NCBI GenBank assembly: GCA_014654705.1
Contig: JACVZY010000071.1
Span: forward strand, 93,439-157,438
Origin: Ignavibacteria bacterium
GTDB lineage: Bacteria > Bacteroidota > Ignavibacteria > Kapaibacteriales > UBA4661
DNA: 64,000 nt
Direction of reading: 5' to 3'
Made by a program: the position numbers and the translations under genes. The notes under the pieces were generated by a model. That model had not been told where the DNA came from. It was given only the letters and a program-made list of their open reading frames with translations, and did not search any database. Shown piece by piece: positions 41,242-50,452 of the stretch; the stretch's first letter is position 1, and each line of letters opens with the position of its first letter.

Positions 41242-44064
41242 TCAATGACGAATAATCATCGACCCCTGCGCTTGCAGTCCTTCAGCTTCGATGCGATACA
41301 CATACATTCCAGCGGGAATATTGCCTGTCGGTATAATGAAGAGCTGCTCTCCTGCTGTCATAGTTGCCTCCAGAGGCGTTCCGACGCTCTGTCCCAGTGT
41401 ATTCCATAGAGTGAGTGTCACGCGAGTGCTACGCGGCAGGAAAAAGGGGATTGTTACATCCGTGCGCGAAGCCGGGTTGGGGTAGCTTTGTCCAAGCACA
41501 ATCATTGGCGATTCGGCATTAAAGCGGCGGGTTTGTGTAGGTAGATTGGTCGTAAAGAAGCCGTTGCCATGCGTTGCCACCGCCACAAAACCATCTTTTG
41601 AGCGAGCATCTATCATACGCACATCTGCCATGCCAATAGTGTTTGCACCTTCGCGCACCCAGCGTGTTGCGGAGCCGTTGAGTCGGTCGGTCGAAAAAAG
41701 TCCGCTTGATGTTCCGGCAAAGTACCATACTTTCCCGCCGGCATACACAACTTTTACCCATGCCACCGATGGACCACCACCCACGCCACTCATGGTTTCT
41801 TCAAGATTGCCCCCCACAGCCGACCATGTTTTACCGCCATCTATGGTGGAGAAAATACTTTGAACATTGTAGCTTGAAAAGACGGCAATCGCCCAATCAG
41901 CGTTGGTGGGGTCGAGTGCCACGCATGACACACGCCCGCTTGGAAAACTGCCGCCGCTCACGTTAACAAGTTTTCGTGAGGAGTCTGCTGCCGTAGGATT
42001 GTCCATACGATAGACACGCCCGCGAGACGTACCCACATAGACCACATTGGCGGGCTTTTCAGCCACTGCAACACTTGTAATAATCTCATTTGTTCCTACT
42101 GAGCCAATATTTTTCCATGCCGCTTGTAGCTGTGATGTGTTGAACGTCGTTACGTCCGGATTTCGCCACAGTGCTGTGCCGCCCGCGAGGTACATCGTTT
42201 GCTGGTTATTCGGGTCAAGCACGTACGGATTATCAAGAAAAAAGCGCTGAAAGGTGCTTGCGGAAGGACTAATCCGCACCAAATTTACTCGTCGCCCGCG
42301 CCCGTCAAACTCAAAACGATTCATGGAAGCATACTGCGACGAGGCGTAATAAAATCGACCACTATCGGCAATAGCGCAAAATGTCCCGTCTCCTAGGTTG
42401 ATAAGTTTGCCAGTAGCGTCGTTGCGAGTAACCATGCGTGTTCCATTGTCCTGCAAACCACCGATGATCGTCTCGCTATTCGCCGTAAAATGGTCAATGG
42501 CAAGAGAGTAAAACTGCGTCGTAATATAGTTTGTGTTGAGCGAAGTATAGCGCACGGGCATAGCGGTGCAGTTATCCGTGCGATAGATGCCGCCATCATT
42601 GACAACAAACATGACTTTGGGATTAGAAGGCAAAAAAGCAAAATCGTGATGGTCAGCCCACGATTGCGTGGGGGGTGTTGGAATGTCAATCTCAGTGGCA
42701 TACGAGGAAATAATGGAGGTCGTTTCGCGGTATCGGAAGTTATAGGGATTGCTATAGGCATACACACCACCGGCGATGACAAAGAGTGGGTCATCAGGCT
42801 TGACATTAAGCGCCATACAATAGCCGGTTTGCGAGGAAAAATCCTGTGGAAATGTTGTTGTGTAATCCGTCCACGAGCCACCTGATGCGCCCGCGCCATT
42901 ACCCGATAAATACATATAGCGCAATAATCCAGCTTTTACGCCGCTTGGTGTGCGCACATCGCGGAGGACGTACACCATATTGCTATCGCTTGGTGCAGTA
43001 GCCAGCACCATTCGGGCGACTTGAACGGAAGATGTTTGTCCTGCGGTCGTAGGCGGAGAAATATTTGTCCAGTTTCTGCCGTTGAGAGAGCGCCACACAC
43101 CGCTTTGCGCCGCAAATCCGGGAATTACGCCGTTAAAATCCATTTCGCTGAGTGCCGCATAGACAACGCCATTTGAGGCGATTGCCACGTCGGTATAGTA
43201 GGCGGCATTGCTCATGGTTGCGGACATATTACCGAGTACAGGTTCCCACGAATCGCCGCCGTCATTTGAACGCATGATAGCCCCCGTAATAGCGGCATAG
43301 AGAATATCCTGATTGAGCGTAGTGTTATCAATGACAATACGAATCACGGTACTCCATGGAGAAGCGATTTGAGAAGCGCGTGTCAGCAGGGTTGGTGTGG
43401 TCGCAGGCAAGCTGCGCCACGTCCGTCCGCCGTCCACTGATTTGTAAAGCCCTGTTCCGAAAAAGGAAGTATAGACTTCACCTGTGCCATAGTACCAGAC
43501 GTTGCGCTTTCCGGGACGCTTATCTTGAACAATACAGGAGATGTTGCTGCCGCCATCCGGCGTAACAACTTTGCTCCACGACGCACCGCCGTTTTCTGTC
43601 CGCCATAAGCCACCCGATACGCTGCCTGCCAGCATTACACGCTCGTTGTCGGCATCAATTGCCAGTGAGCGAGTGCGCCCGCCTGTGCCTGTGGGTCCTT
43701 TGCTTGTCCAATCAAACGCCTGCAGTATGGAGTTGTTTTTCTGTTGCCCTGCCCCTTGTTCACGCGAGGGTAGAGTGCTCGTAAAGATACGCTCTCGCAT
43801 GAGGGCATCGTGTGGTATCTGTCCCGTAGCGGGGTCGGCGAGGCGGGATAGCTCGTATTTGAGACGCTCGGATACGCTTTCCTTTTCGTCCCATTCCTCG
43901 CTAAATCTATCTTCATTGTGAACACCTTTTTCGTCGGCTGTTGCGACCAGTTCCGAATTTGATTGCGAAGAGAAGATAGGCTGCTCATCAAGCGTCCTAT
44001 ACACAAGCGCTCCGCCACAGAAAAAAACGGCGAGAGCAAGTCCAAGAATCACGAAGTATCGCAT
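41242..44064 (-). CDS. Secreted BNR/sortilin-like repeat protein, T9SS cargo
   Basis: Large exported protein of 940 residues. An N-terminal hydrophobic anchor or signal (FVILGLALAVFFCGGALVY) is followed by an acidic, charged spacer and a beta-propeller region with Asp-box/BNR repeats: TENGGASW, SVDGGRTW, SNDGGDSW and TIDGGKTW. Such Vps10/sortilin-like folds occur in Bacteroidota surface proteins. The last ~80 residues are a type A T9SS sorting domain (YPNPASRTDVTIPF, TLTLWNTLGQ, PAGMYVYRIEAEG). The function of the propeller is unknown; adhesion or glycan binding is possible. Confidence 0.85.
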   Translation of the reverse strand: MRYFVILGLALAVFFCGGALVYRTLDEQPIFSSQSNSELVATADEKGVHNEDRFSEEWDEKESVSERLKYELSRLADPATGQIPHDALMRERIFTSTLPSREQGAGQQKNNSILQAFDWTSKGPTGTGGRTRSLAIDADNERVMLAGSVSGGLWRTENGGASWSKVVTPDGGSNISCIVQDKRPGKRNVWYYGTGEVYTSFFGTGLYKSVDGGRTWRSLPATTPTLLTRASQIASPWSTVIRIVIDNTTLNQDILYAAITGAIMRSNDGGDSWEPVLGNMSATMSNAAYYTDVAIASNGVVYAALSEMDFNGVIPGFAAQSGVWRSLNGRNWTNISPPTTAGQTSSVQVARMVLATAPSDSNMVYVLRDVRTPSGVKAGLLRYMYLSGNGAGASGGSWTDYTTTFPQDFSSQTGYCMALNVKPDDPLFVIAGGVYAYSNPYNFRYRETTSIISSYATEIDIPTPPTQSWADHHDFAFLPSNPKVMFVVNDGGIYRTDNCTAMPVRYTSLNTNYITTQFYSLAIDHFTANSETIIGGLQDNGTRMVTRNDATGKLINLGDGTFCAIADSGRFYYASSQYASMNRFEFDGRGRRVNLVRISPSASTFQRFFLDNPYVLDPNNQQTMYLAGGTALWRNPDVTTFNTSQLQAAWKNIGSVGTNEIITSVAVAEKPANVVYVGTSRGRVYRMDNPTAADSSRKLVNVSGGSFPSGRVSCVALDPTNADWAIAVFSSYNVQSIFSTIDGGKTWSAVGGNLEETMSGVGGGPSVAWVKVVYAGGKVWYFAGTSSGLFSTDRLNGSATRWVREGANTIGMADVRMIDARSKDGFVAVATHGNGFFTTNLPTQTRRFNAESPMIVLGQSYPNPASRTDVTIPFFLPRSTRVTLTLWNTLGQSVGTPLEATMTAGEQLFIIPTGNIPAGMYVYRIEAEGLQAQGSMIIRH

Positions 44065-44192
44065 AGATACAAGAAAAAATTGATGAGAAGAAAAGATAAG
44101 AAGAAAAGTTGTGTAAAAATCTAAAACTTTGAGCAGATTATCAAGGCAAATTCTTACGATGGATATCTGTTTATTACCTCGCCCGATTGTGC

Positions 44193-44224
44193 TTGGTTAC
44201 AACGGTGACAGTGTTGTATGTTTG
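44193..44224 (+). promoter_or_regulatory. Candidate promoter of the dicarboxylate symporter gene
   Basis: TTG at 44193-44195 and TATGTTTG at 44217-44224 with a 21-base gap match the Bacteroidota promoter pattern. Transcription would start near 44231, 43 bases before the ATG chosen for the symporter, which argues against the longer upstream frame. Confidence 0.4.
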
Positions 44225-44273
44225 CATCAGAATCGGCGTACTTCAATCTTGCAAAATAGCTTTACACCGCATT

Positions 44274-45551
44274 ATGTTACAATCTTCTTCCGAACCATTG
44301 GCAAAACCTCAACCGTTCTATAATAACCTCACATTTCGCGTTCTTGTTGCCGTTATCATCGGTGTTGTGCTGGGAGCGTTTTTTCCCGAGACGGGCGCTG
44401 CCATGAAGCCGCTTGGTGACGTATTTATCAAAATGGTAAAAATGGTTGTAGCTCCGATTATTTTTTGTACGATTGTTACGGGTATCGCGCACGTAGGCGA
44501 TATGCGGCGTGTGGGGAAAATTGGCATAAGAGCGCTTATCTACTTTGAAATCGTAACGACGCTTGCGCTCATCATTGGCTTGGTGGTGGTAAACGTCATG
44601 CAGCCCGGAGCGGGCTTCGATGTGAACGCACTAGCGCATACAGATATTTCGCAATACACAAGTGCCGCCAAATCGCAGACGACGGTTGATTTTTTGATGA
44701 ACATTGTTCCCAAAACATTTGTGGGTGCGTTTGTGGATGGTGATTTACTGCAAGTACTCTTTGTGGCTCTGTTGTTTGCTTTTGGGTTGTCGTCGCTTGG
44801 AGAGCATGGTCGCGTTGTGCTGGAGATTTTAGAGCGAATTTCGGAAGTACTGTTTCACATTATCGGTGTCATTATGAAAGTCGCGCCGATAGGTGCTTTT
44901 GGGGCGATTGCTTTCACTATTGGCAAGTTCGGTCTTTCGGCGCTCATTCCACTTGCAAAGCTAATGTTATCGTTTTATCTGACGTGTTTTCTTTTCGTAA
45001 GTGTGGTTTTATGGGCGATTGCGCGGTGGTCTGGTTTTAGTCTTTGGAAGGTATTTCGCTACATTCGTGAAGAATTTGTGCTGGTATTGGGAACTGCCTC
45101 CTCTGAGGCGGCATTGCCACGCATCATGCAGAAATTACAACGCCTGGGTTGTAGTCGCTCTATTGTTGGATTAGTCGTTCCGACGGGATACTCATTTAAT
45201 CTCGACGGGACGTGTATTTATCTGGTCATGGGGGCAATGTTTATTGCACAGGCATACAATATTCCACTCTCACTGGGGCAGCAGCTTTCCATTTTAGCGC
45301 TACTGCTTGTTACCTCCAAGGGTGCAGCTACCGTTACCGGAGCGGGCTTCGTAACGCTTACCGCCACAATTACGGCAACAGGGATATTGCCGGTGGAAGG
45401 TATGGCGCTGCTTCTAGGGGTGAATCGTTTTATGTCGGAGGCGATGTCCACCACAAATCTGGTCGGGAATACTATTGCCACGCTTGTCATAGCCAAGAGT
45501 CAAGGGGAACTAGACGAAAGCGTAATGCTTGCAGAATTGAGCCGCTACTAA
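44274..45551 (+). CDS. Dicarboxylate/amino acid:cation symporter (DAACS family)
   Basis: Inner-membrane Na+ or H+ coupled carrier for C4-dicarboxylates or acidic amino acids, ~425 residues. Family signatures are visible: PLGDVFIKMVKMVVAPIIFCTIV, ASSEAALPRIMQKL (hairpin 1 Ser region), VVPTGYSFNLDGTCIYL, and SKGAATVTGAGFVTL plus VNRFMSEAMSTTNLVGN near the end, as in GltP/DctA. Start is the ATG at 44274; the frame is open back to 44187 but a candidate promoter lies within it. Substrate choice between Glu/Asp and dicarboxylates cannot be read by eye. Confidence 0.92.
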   Translation: MLQSSSEPLAKPQPFYNNLTFRVLVAVIIGVVLGAFFPETGAAMKPLGDVFIKMVKMVVAPIIFCTIVTGIAHVGDMRRVGKIGIRALIYFEIVTTLALIIGLVVVNVMQPGAGFDVNALAHTDISQYTSAAKSQTTVDFLMNIVPKTFVGAFVDGDLLQVLFVALLFAFGLSSLGEHGRVVLEILERISEVLFHIIGVIMKVAPIGAFGAIAFTIGKFGLSALIPLAKLMLSFYLTCFLFVSVVLWAIARWSGFSLWKVFRYIREEFVLVLGTASSEAALPRIMQKLQRLGCSRSIVGLVVPTGYSFNLDGTCIYLVMGAMFIAQAYNIPLSLGQQLSILALLLVTSKGAATVTGAGFVTLTATITATGILPVEGMALLLGVNRFMSEAMSTTNLVGNTIATLVIAKSQGELDESVMLAELSRY

Positions 45552-45724
45552 AACGAGATTTCACAAGAACTTTTTTTTCGCTAAGTTTGCACTGCTTTTT
45601 GGGTTGTACATTCATCTGTCGCAACGCCCTGCTTCGCACACCGTCAAACCTTGCCTTCTGTGCAAGAGTCTGACCGTGTATAGTTCTCGAAGCATCTTCA
45701 TTTTCACCATCGTTTTTCGCATTT

Positions 45725-47365
45725 ATGACCCTTTCCACTCGTCGTGTTTGCGGCTGCCTTATTGTGTTGGCAAGCCTTCTTTGCACGATTGTAGCGCCCA
45801 ACGCGGCGTACAGCCACAACCGATTGCCCCTCCACGAAGGGTACATTTCTGAAAATCCACTTCGTAGCTATCTTGAACATCCTGAACTTCCGCCATTTAT
45901 TGGGCTTTCCGGTATCAACGAATACGACCCTTATATCAAAGAGCGCATACTGGCAGGGATTGACGCATTCTATGCAATGCGCTATGACGTAGCAATGAGC
46001 ATATACGACGACCTTATTGCAAAATATCCTACTGACCCGACGGGCTATTTTTTTCGTTCGCAAATTTTTCTCTGGCGCTATCTTTTTGATTACAGCGAGC
46101 CGGATTTCAAAAAATTCATCGCTGCGTGCGATAAATCTATCACCGTTGCCGAAGATGCGCTCAAGGCAAACCCCGATAACAACTATGCGCGGACTATTAT
46201 CGGTGCGGTTTATGGTTTTCGGGCGGTGGCAAATTTCCGTGCGGAAAATCTCGTGAAAGCTACATTAGACGGACGCTCGTGTTACAATTACCTCAGCGAA
46301 ACGCTCAAGCGCGACCCGAAGCAATACGACGCATACTTGGGTATGGGAGTATTTCACTTCGGAATTGCCGTCATGCCAAGCAGTGTGCGGTTTGCAGCAA
46401 ACTTCGCGGGCTTGAAAGGCGACCGCGAACAGGGATTGCGCGAAGTGGGAATTGCTGCAGAAAAATCTCTTTTTTCTCGCAACGATGCGAAGGTCTTTTT
46501 GTCATTTATTGAAGTTTACTTCAACAAAGACTATGGTAAGGGCTTCAAATATTTGCAGGATTTGCTCGAAAAATATCCGAATAATATCCCCACGTTATAC
46601 ACAATGGGGAATGTTCAAACCTTTCTCAAGAAAATGACCTACGCGAATGATTTTTACGGGAAACTCATTCGTCTGGCGGACACAAATTTCCGCACCTTCA
46701 CCACACTGGCAAACTATCGCATGGGCGAGTCTTATTTCCGCCTGAACGATTTTGAAAAGTCAAAGCCCTGTTTCCAAAAATACTTCAAAGCCCGCTTTGA
46801 GCGGTCATTTCGTGGTATTGCATTTTATCGTTTGTCGCTGATTTACGAAATGACGGGGCAACGCGCTGAAGCGCTGAAAGGCTATCAAAAATGCCTTGAA
46901 GTTGCACCTTTTGAACCGGAAGACAAGTACGCTATTCGCAAAGCAAAAGAGCGCATCAAAACGCCGTTGGATGCCAACGAAATCCAGCTCATCAAGGGCG
47001 TGAATTGTGCAGAATCTTCCCGTTGGGCAGAAGTAGAGCCATTCCTGAAGCCACTTGCCGACAACAACGCACTATCTAAGGAACTTCGCGCCGAAGCCTG
47101 TTACTACATGGGCGAGGCGTATCGCGGGCAGCAACGTGCACAAGAAGCAATTCCGTACTACCTCAAAGCCGTCGAACTCCAGCCCGAGCGCGAGCGGTGG
47201 TTTATGCCGTGGAGCTATTTCCGCATTTCTGAAATTTACAACGCGCAAGGAAACCGCGAAAAATCACGTGCGTATCTTGACAAAGCCAAAGCATTCAGTG
47301 ATTACGACTTCCAAGAACCGCTTGCGTTCTTGATTGAACGAGATGTTACCTTGCTCAAATACTGA
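45725..47365 (+). CDS. Exported TPR-repeat protein
   Basis: Periplasmic or envelope protein of 546 residues with a signal peptide (CLIVLASLLCTIVAPNAAYS). The body is a run of helical repeats, with TPR-like units such as YDVAMSIYDDLIAKYPTDP, MGESYFRLNDFEKSKPCF, YEMTGQRAEALKGYQKCLEV and YRGQQRAQEAIPYYLKAVEL. The N-terminal half resembles the DUF3808/IML2-type helical repeat (tentative). No catalytic domain is visible, so a scaffold or interaction role is inferred. The SMP-30 gene starts 4 bases after its stop. Confidence 0.75.
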   Translation: MTLSTRRVCGCLIVLASLLCTIVAPNAAYSHNRLPLHEGYISENPLRSYLEHPELPPFIGLSGINEYDPYIKERILAGIDAFYAMRYDVAMSIYDDLIAKYPTDPTGYFFRSQIFLWRYLFDYSEPDFKKFIAACDKSITVAEDALKANPDNNYARTIIGAVYGFRAVANFRAENLVKATLDGRSCYNYLSETLKRDPKQYDAYLGMGVFHFGIAVMPSSVRFAANFAGLKGDREQGLREVGIAAEKSLFSRNDAKVFLSFIEVYFNKDYGKGFKYLQDLLEKYPNNIPTLYTMGNVQTFLKKMTYANDFYGKLIRLADTNFRTFTTLANYRMGESYFRLNDFEKSKPCFQKYFKARFERSFRGIAFYRLSLIYEMTGQRAEALKGYQKCLEVAPFEPEDKYAIRKAKERIKTPLDANEIQLIKGVNCAESSRWAEVEPFLKPLADNNALSKELRAEACYYMGEAYRGQQRAQEAIPYYLKAVELQPERERWFMPWSYFRISEIYNAQGNREKSRAYLDKAKAFSDYDFQEPLAFLIERDVTLLKY

Positions 47366-47369
47366 CACC

Positions 47370-48275
47370 ATGAACTATCCTCTTCTCCTTGCAGCACTCC
47401 TGCTGAGTGCTGCAAGCGCCTTCAGCCAAGCGCCAGCCACGCGCGACCTTACTGCCGAACAGCTCTTTACGCGGAACTGCGAAGGTCCCGTTGTGGATGG
47501 ACGCGGGCGTTTGTTTGTCGTAAATTTTGAACGCGACGGTACAATCGGTTTGGTCAAAACCGAAGGACTGAAAGAAGGTGGTAAGGCTGATGTGGAGCGC
47601 TACGCAACGCTTCCGCAGGGGAGCATTGGGAATAGTCTTCGCATGGGAAAGCGTGGCGAGATGTATATTGCTGATTACAAGGCTCACAATATCTTGATGC
47701 TGGACACGGCGACCAAGGAGTTTCGTGAGTTGGTTCACTCCGAGCGCTTTCATCAGCCAAATGATTTATGCCTTACCCCACAAGGCTTGCTCTTTGCCTC
47801 CGACCCAAGCTGGAAAGATTCGACGGGAAGGCTGTGGCGTATTGATGTGAGCAAGGATGGCATGACAGGTAAGGCTGTTCTGCTTGATAGCGCGATGGGA
47901 ACAAGTAATGGCGTCGCTTGCAGCCCCGATGAAACCACGCTTTATGTGAATGAAAGCCTTCAGCGCCGTATATGGGCATATCGCTTAGACAAACAAGGCA
48001 ATATCTCCCAAAAGCGCTTGTTTACGTCGTTCAATGATTTTGGATTAGACGGCATGAAATGCGATAATGCGGGAAACCTCTATGTAACGCGCTACGGAAA
48101 AGGCGTAATTGCTGTCTTTGCGCCGAATGGAAAACTTATCCGTGAAATTATACTCAAGGGAAAAGATTGCAGTAACCTGACCTTTGGCGGGAAAGACGGT
48201 AAAACCTTGTATGTAACACTGCAAGACCGCCGATGCGTAGAGACGGTGCGCGTGAAGATTGCCGGCAAACAATAA
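47370..48275 (+). CDS. SMP-30/gluconolactonase family exported protein
   Basis: Six-bladed propeller protein of ~301 residues with a signal peptide (LLLAALLLSAASAFSQ). Metal-site residues fit the family: Glu in CEGPVVDGRGRLFVVNF, Asn in GTSNGVACSPDETTLYVNES and Asp in GLDGMKCDNAGNLYVT. Activity as a lactonase is likely but the substrate is unknown. The ATG at 47370 sits 4 bases after the TPR gene stop, so the two are one transcript; an upstream frame reaches 47334 inside that gene. Confidence 0.82.
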   Translation: MNYPLLLAALLLSAASAFSQAPATRDLTAEQLFTRNCEGPVVDGRGRLFVVNFERDGTIGLVKTEGLKEGGKADVERYATLPQGSIGNSLRMGKRGEMYIADYKAHNILMLDTATKEFRELVHSERFHQPNDLCLTPQGLLFASDPSWKDSTGRLWRIDVSKDGMTGKAVLLDSAMGTSNGVACSPDETTLYVNESLQRRIWAYRLDKQGNISQKRLFTSFNDFGLDGMKCDNAGNLYVTRYGKGVIAVFAPNGKLIREIILKGKDCSNLTFGGKDGKTLYVTLQDRRCVETVRVKIAGKQ

Positions 48276-48302
48276 AGAGCAGATTTACGGCGCTGGTATT
48301 AT

Positions 48303-49046
48303 TTATGAAAATATCCGCGTAAAGCGCTGCTGGACGGCTTTGAGTCCCACTCTCCATGCCGACTTTCGGTAATCTTCCATTGCCACGACAAGCAGCACCG
48401 TTGCACCTTGTATGGTGGAAATATCGCCGTGATTAGCGTGTGCCGACGTACTGAAGAAGCTGCCCTGTGCCAAACGTTGCCCGCGCACACAAATATCTCC
48501 CGAAATGATATAACATTGCTCCGCGCCTTCGTGGCTGTGCGAAGGGAAGTTCACACCGGCATCCAGACGCATCAGAATCGTCGCATATCCACGCTCTTTA
48601 TCGGTTGCAAGGGGCTTGACGGCAATACCTTTCACGGGATGCGGCAACCACTCTCCCTCATCGCTGGAAAGTGCATAGAAATCTGCTCCTTGCGCGTCGT
48701 ACTGTGGAATAAATTCTTCATGGCGCTCGTGGTTCGCTGTGGGAGCGGCTGTAACAGATTCTGAACTGTGAAGGCGAGATAGGATACGCTCTTTGAGATT
48801 TGCAGGCGGCTCTGTGAGTGCAAGCGATGCAGGCAGCAGCTGTGCTGCCAGAGTCATCGCACGATATTCGTGGTGAATTTCAGCCGACGAAACCTGCGTG
48901 AGTTCACGACGAATGCGTTGTGCATCTTCACGCGATACCGCGCCAAGTGCTAATGAGGCTGCTTCTTCCAGCAAAACATCCGCACGAGAGTAGTCGGTGG
49001 AAGCTATGGGTGAGGTGTTAGAGGCGGAGGTATTCATAGTAAACAT
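48303..49046 (-). CDS. Anti-sigma factor with RskA-like N-terminus and ChrR-type cupin
   Basis: Likely cytoplasmic anti-sigma factor, 247 residues, controlling the ECF sigma upstream. The N-terminal ~95 residues have an RskA-like pattern (ASLALGAVSREDAQRI, YRAMTLAAQLLPASL, EPPANLKERILSRL) but no HxxxCxxC zinc motif as in ChrR, and no membrane span. The C-terminal cupin (about 140-235) has PSHSHEGAEQCYIISGDI and FFSTSAHANHGDI, which give the His/Glu/His metal set of ChrR-like cupins. Its ATG directly abuts the sigma-factor stop (TGAATG). Confidence 0.78.
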   Translation of the reverse strand: MFTMNTSASNTSPIASTDYSRADVLLEEAASLALGAVSREDAQRIRRELTQVSSAEIHHEYRAMTLAAQLLPASLALTEPPANLKERILSRLHSSESVTAAPTANHERHEEFIPQYDAQGADFYALSSDEGEWLPHPVKGIAVKPLATDKERGYATILMRLDAGVNFPSHSHEGAEQCYIISGDICVRGQRLAQGSFFSTSAHANHGDISTIQGATVLLVVAMEDYRKSAWRVGLKAVQQRFTRIFS

Positions 49047-49685
49047 TCAAAGAAGTGCAGAGTGCAAAAGTGCTGAAAGTTTAAGTAAGCCTTGTCTCAT
49101 ACGGGTTTTGATAGTACCAAGTGGTATTTTGAGGAGGTCAGCAATCTCCACTTGGGTATAGCCTTGAAAATATGCCAGTACGAGAGCATCGCGCTGTTCG
49201 GGAGGTATTTGCTCAAGCGCTTCTCGGACGCGCTCACGCTGCTCCATTGCAGTAATACTATCCAAAGGCGATAATGTGCTATCGGGAAGCATGAGAACCG
49301 TGTCGTCGTCATGCATCTCTTGTTGTCGTTCACGAAATCCTTTGGAACGAATGCGGTCAATGGCGCGGTTACGAGTCATCGTGATGAGCCACGAATACAC
49401 ATTTCCGCGCCCCGCATCGAAATTTTTTGCTTGTCGCCAAATATGCAAAAAGACCTCTTGTAATATATCTTGTGCTTCCGGTGGGTGCTTCACCACCGAA
49501 AGCACAAGACTGTATAAGAGCCGCGAATAACGGTCATAGAGCGCCTCAAAAGCTGCTTCGTCGCCTGCGGCGATACGTTGCATGAGCGCCTTTTCGTCGT
49601 CTTGTCCTTGATTGCTATATTGCTTCGCCAAAACATGCCTCTGACCGATGGGGAAAAACAAATGTATCCGAGAATGACGTATCAA
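49047..49685 (-). CDS. ECF-family RNA polymerase sigma factor
   Basis: Extracytoplasmic-function sigma factor of up to 212 residues. Region 2 is FEALYDRYSRLLYSLVLSVV...DILQEVFLHIWRQAKNF...WLITMTRNRAIDRIRSK, region 4 is EQIPPEQRDALVLAYFQGYTQVEIADLLKIPLGTIKTRMRQGL. The start is uncertain: the first in-frame start is a TTG at 49685; another TTG at 49631 has AGAGG seven bases upstream, and an ATG at 49583 would give the shortest form. It lies between a DUF2911 gene and its probable anti-sigma factor. Confidence 0.85.
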   Translation of the reverse strand: MIRHSRIHLFFPIGQRHVLAKQYSNQGQDDEKALMQRIAAGDEAAFEALYDRYSRLLYSLVLSVVKHPPEAQDILQEVFLHIWRQAKNFDAGRGNVYSWLITMTRNRAIDRIRSKGFRERQQEMHDDDTVLMLPDSTLSPLDSITAMEQRERVREALEQIPPEQRDALVLAYFQGYTQVEIADLLKIPLGTIKTRMRQGLLKLSALLHSALL

Positions 49686-49693
49686 ACAGAGTA

Positions 49694-50272
49694 TTACTGC
49701 GCTTTGATGGGAACAAATACCTTCGTTTTATCCCATGCAATGGTCAAGCCGGTTTCGGGCATGGTTTCAAATGCAAGAATAAGCCGCTCTAAGGTGCTGT
49801 CATTGCTGCCTGAGGGCACATCCACTCGCAGGACATCGCTTTTTTCATCGTAGAAAAATGCCCCCCATTGATCGGATTTACTATTGAAAATAATCGTCCA
49901 TTTGTCGGCACGGGGAATCGTGAAAAGCTGATATTTCCCAGCCGGGAGTGTTTTTCCTGCGACATTGATGGCTTTATCAAGCGAGATACTGGTTGCTTCA
50001 TTTGCACCTGTGCGCCAAACTTCGCCGTAGGGAACGAGCTTCCCGAAAATTTCACGATTTTTCTTTGCTGGCTGGCTGTAATTGATGCGGACGGTCGCTT
50101 CACCAAAACGGGCTTCGATAGTCGCTCCGGGACTTGGGCGCTTGCTTTTGTCTTGGAATGTGTTGATATAATTGAAAAACGGAGAAATATCAACGCCAAG
50201 CCCCCATAGTGATAACGGAATCAGAACAATAACCCCGATACATACCAAAAAGTACTTCAAAAACTTCTTCAT
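49694..50272 (-). CDS. DUF2911 family protein
   Basis: Membrane-anchored or exported protein of 192 residues. One N-terminal hydrophobic segment (FLVCIGVIVLIPLSLWGLG) is followed by the DUF2911 fold: ATVRINYSQPAKKNREIFGKLVPYGEVWRTGANEAT-like stretch, KTLPAGKYQLFTIPRADKWTIIFN, and a final MTIAWDK-like GLTIAWDKTKVFVPI. The family is common in Bacteroidota, function unknown. It precedes the ECF sigma/anti-sigma pair by 8 bases, so it may be the first gene of that operon and possibly a target of the sigma factor. Confidence 0.8.
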   Translation of the reverse strand: MKKFLKYFLVCIGVIVLIPLSLWGLGVDISPFFNYINTFQDKSKRPSPGATIEARFGEATVRINYSQPAKKNREIFGKLVPYGEVWRTGANEATSISLDKAINVAGKTLPAGKYQLFTIPRADKWTIIFNSKSDQWGAFFYDEKSDVLRVDVPSGSNDSTLERLILAFETMPETGLTIAWDKTKVFVPIKAQ

Positions 50273-50306
50273 GGTTCTAAAGATTTAAGTAAAAAAAACT
50301 GATACT

Positions 50307-50360
50307 CAACGCTTCAAACCGAGCATTGCGATTCTACACAATCTCAAGAATGAAGCGTTG
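50307..50360. repeat. 10-bp inverted repeat with T-run downstream of DUF3095 gene
   Basis: CAACGCTTCA (50307-50316) pairs exactly with TGAAGCGTTG (50351-50360). On the minus strand a run of eight T follows about eight bases later (50298-50291), so it may end the DUF3095 transcript, though the gap is long for an intrinsic terminator. It also lies in the leader of the DUF2911 gene. Confidence 0.35.
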
Positions 50361-50452
50361 CTTGAGGTCAGACGCACCAATGTCAAAAATAGTGCGCTTG
50401 AGAAGAAATTGCGTTACAACCAAGGGAAAGCCTGTCTGGAAGCCCTTCACAG

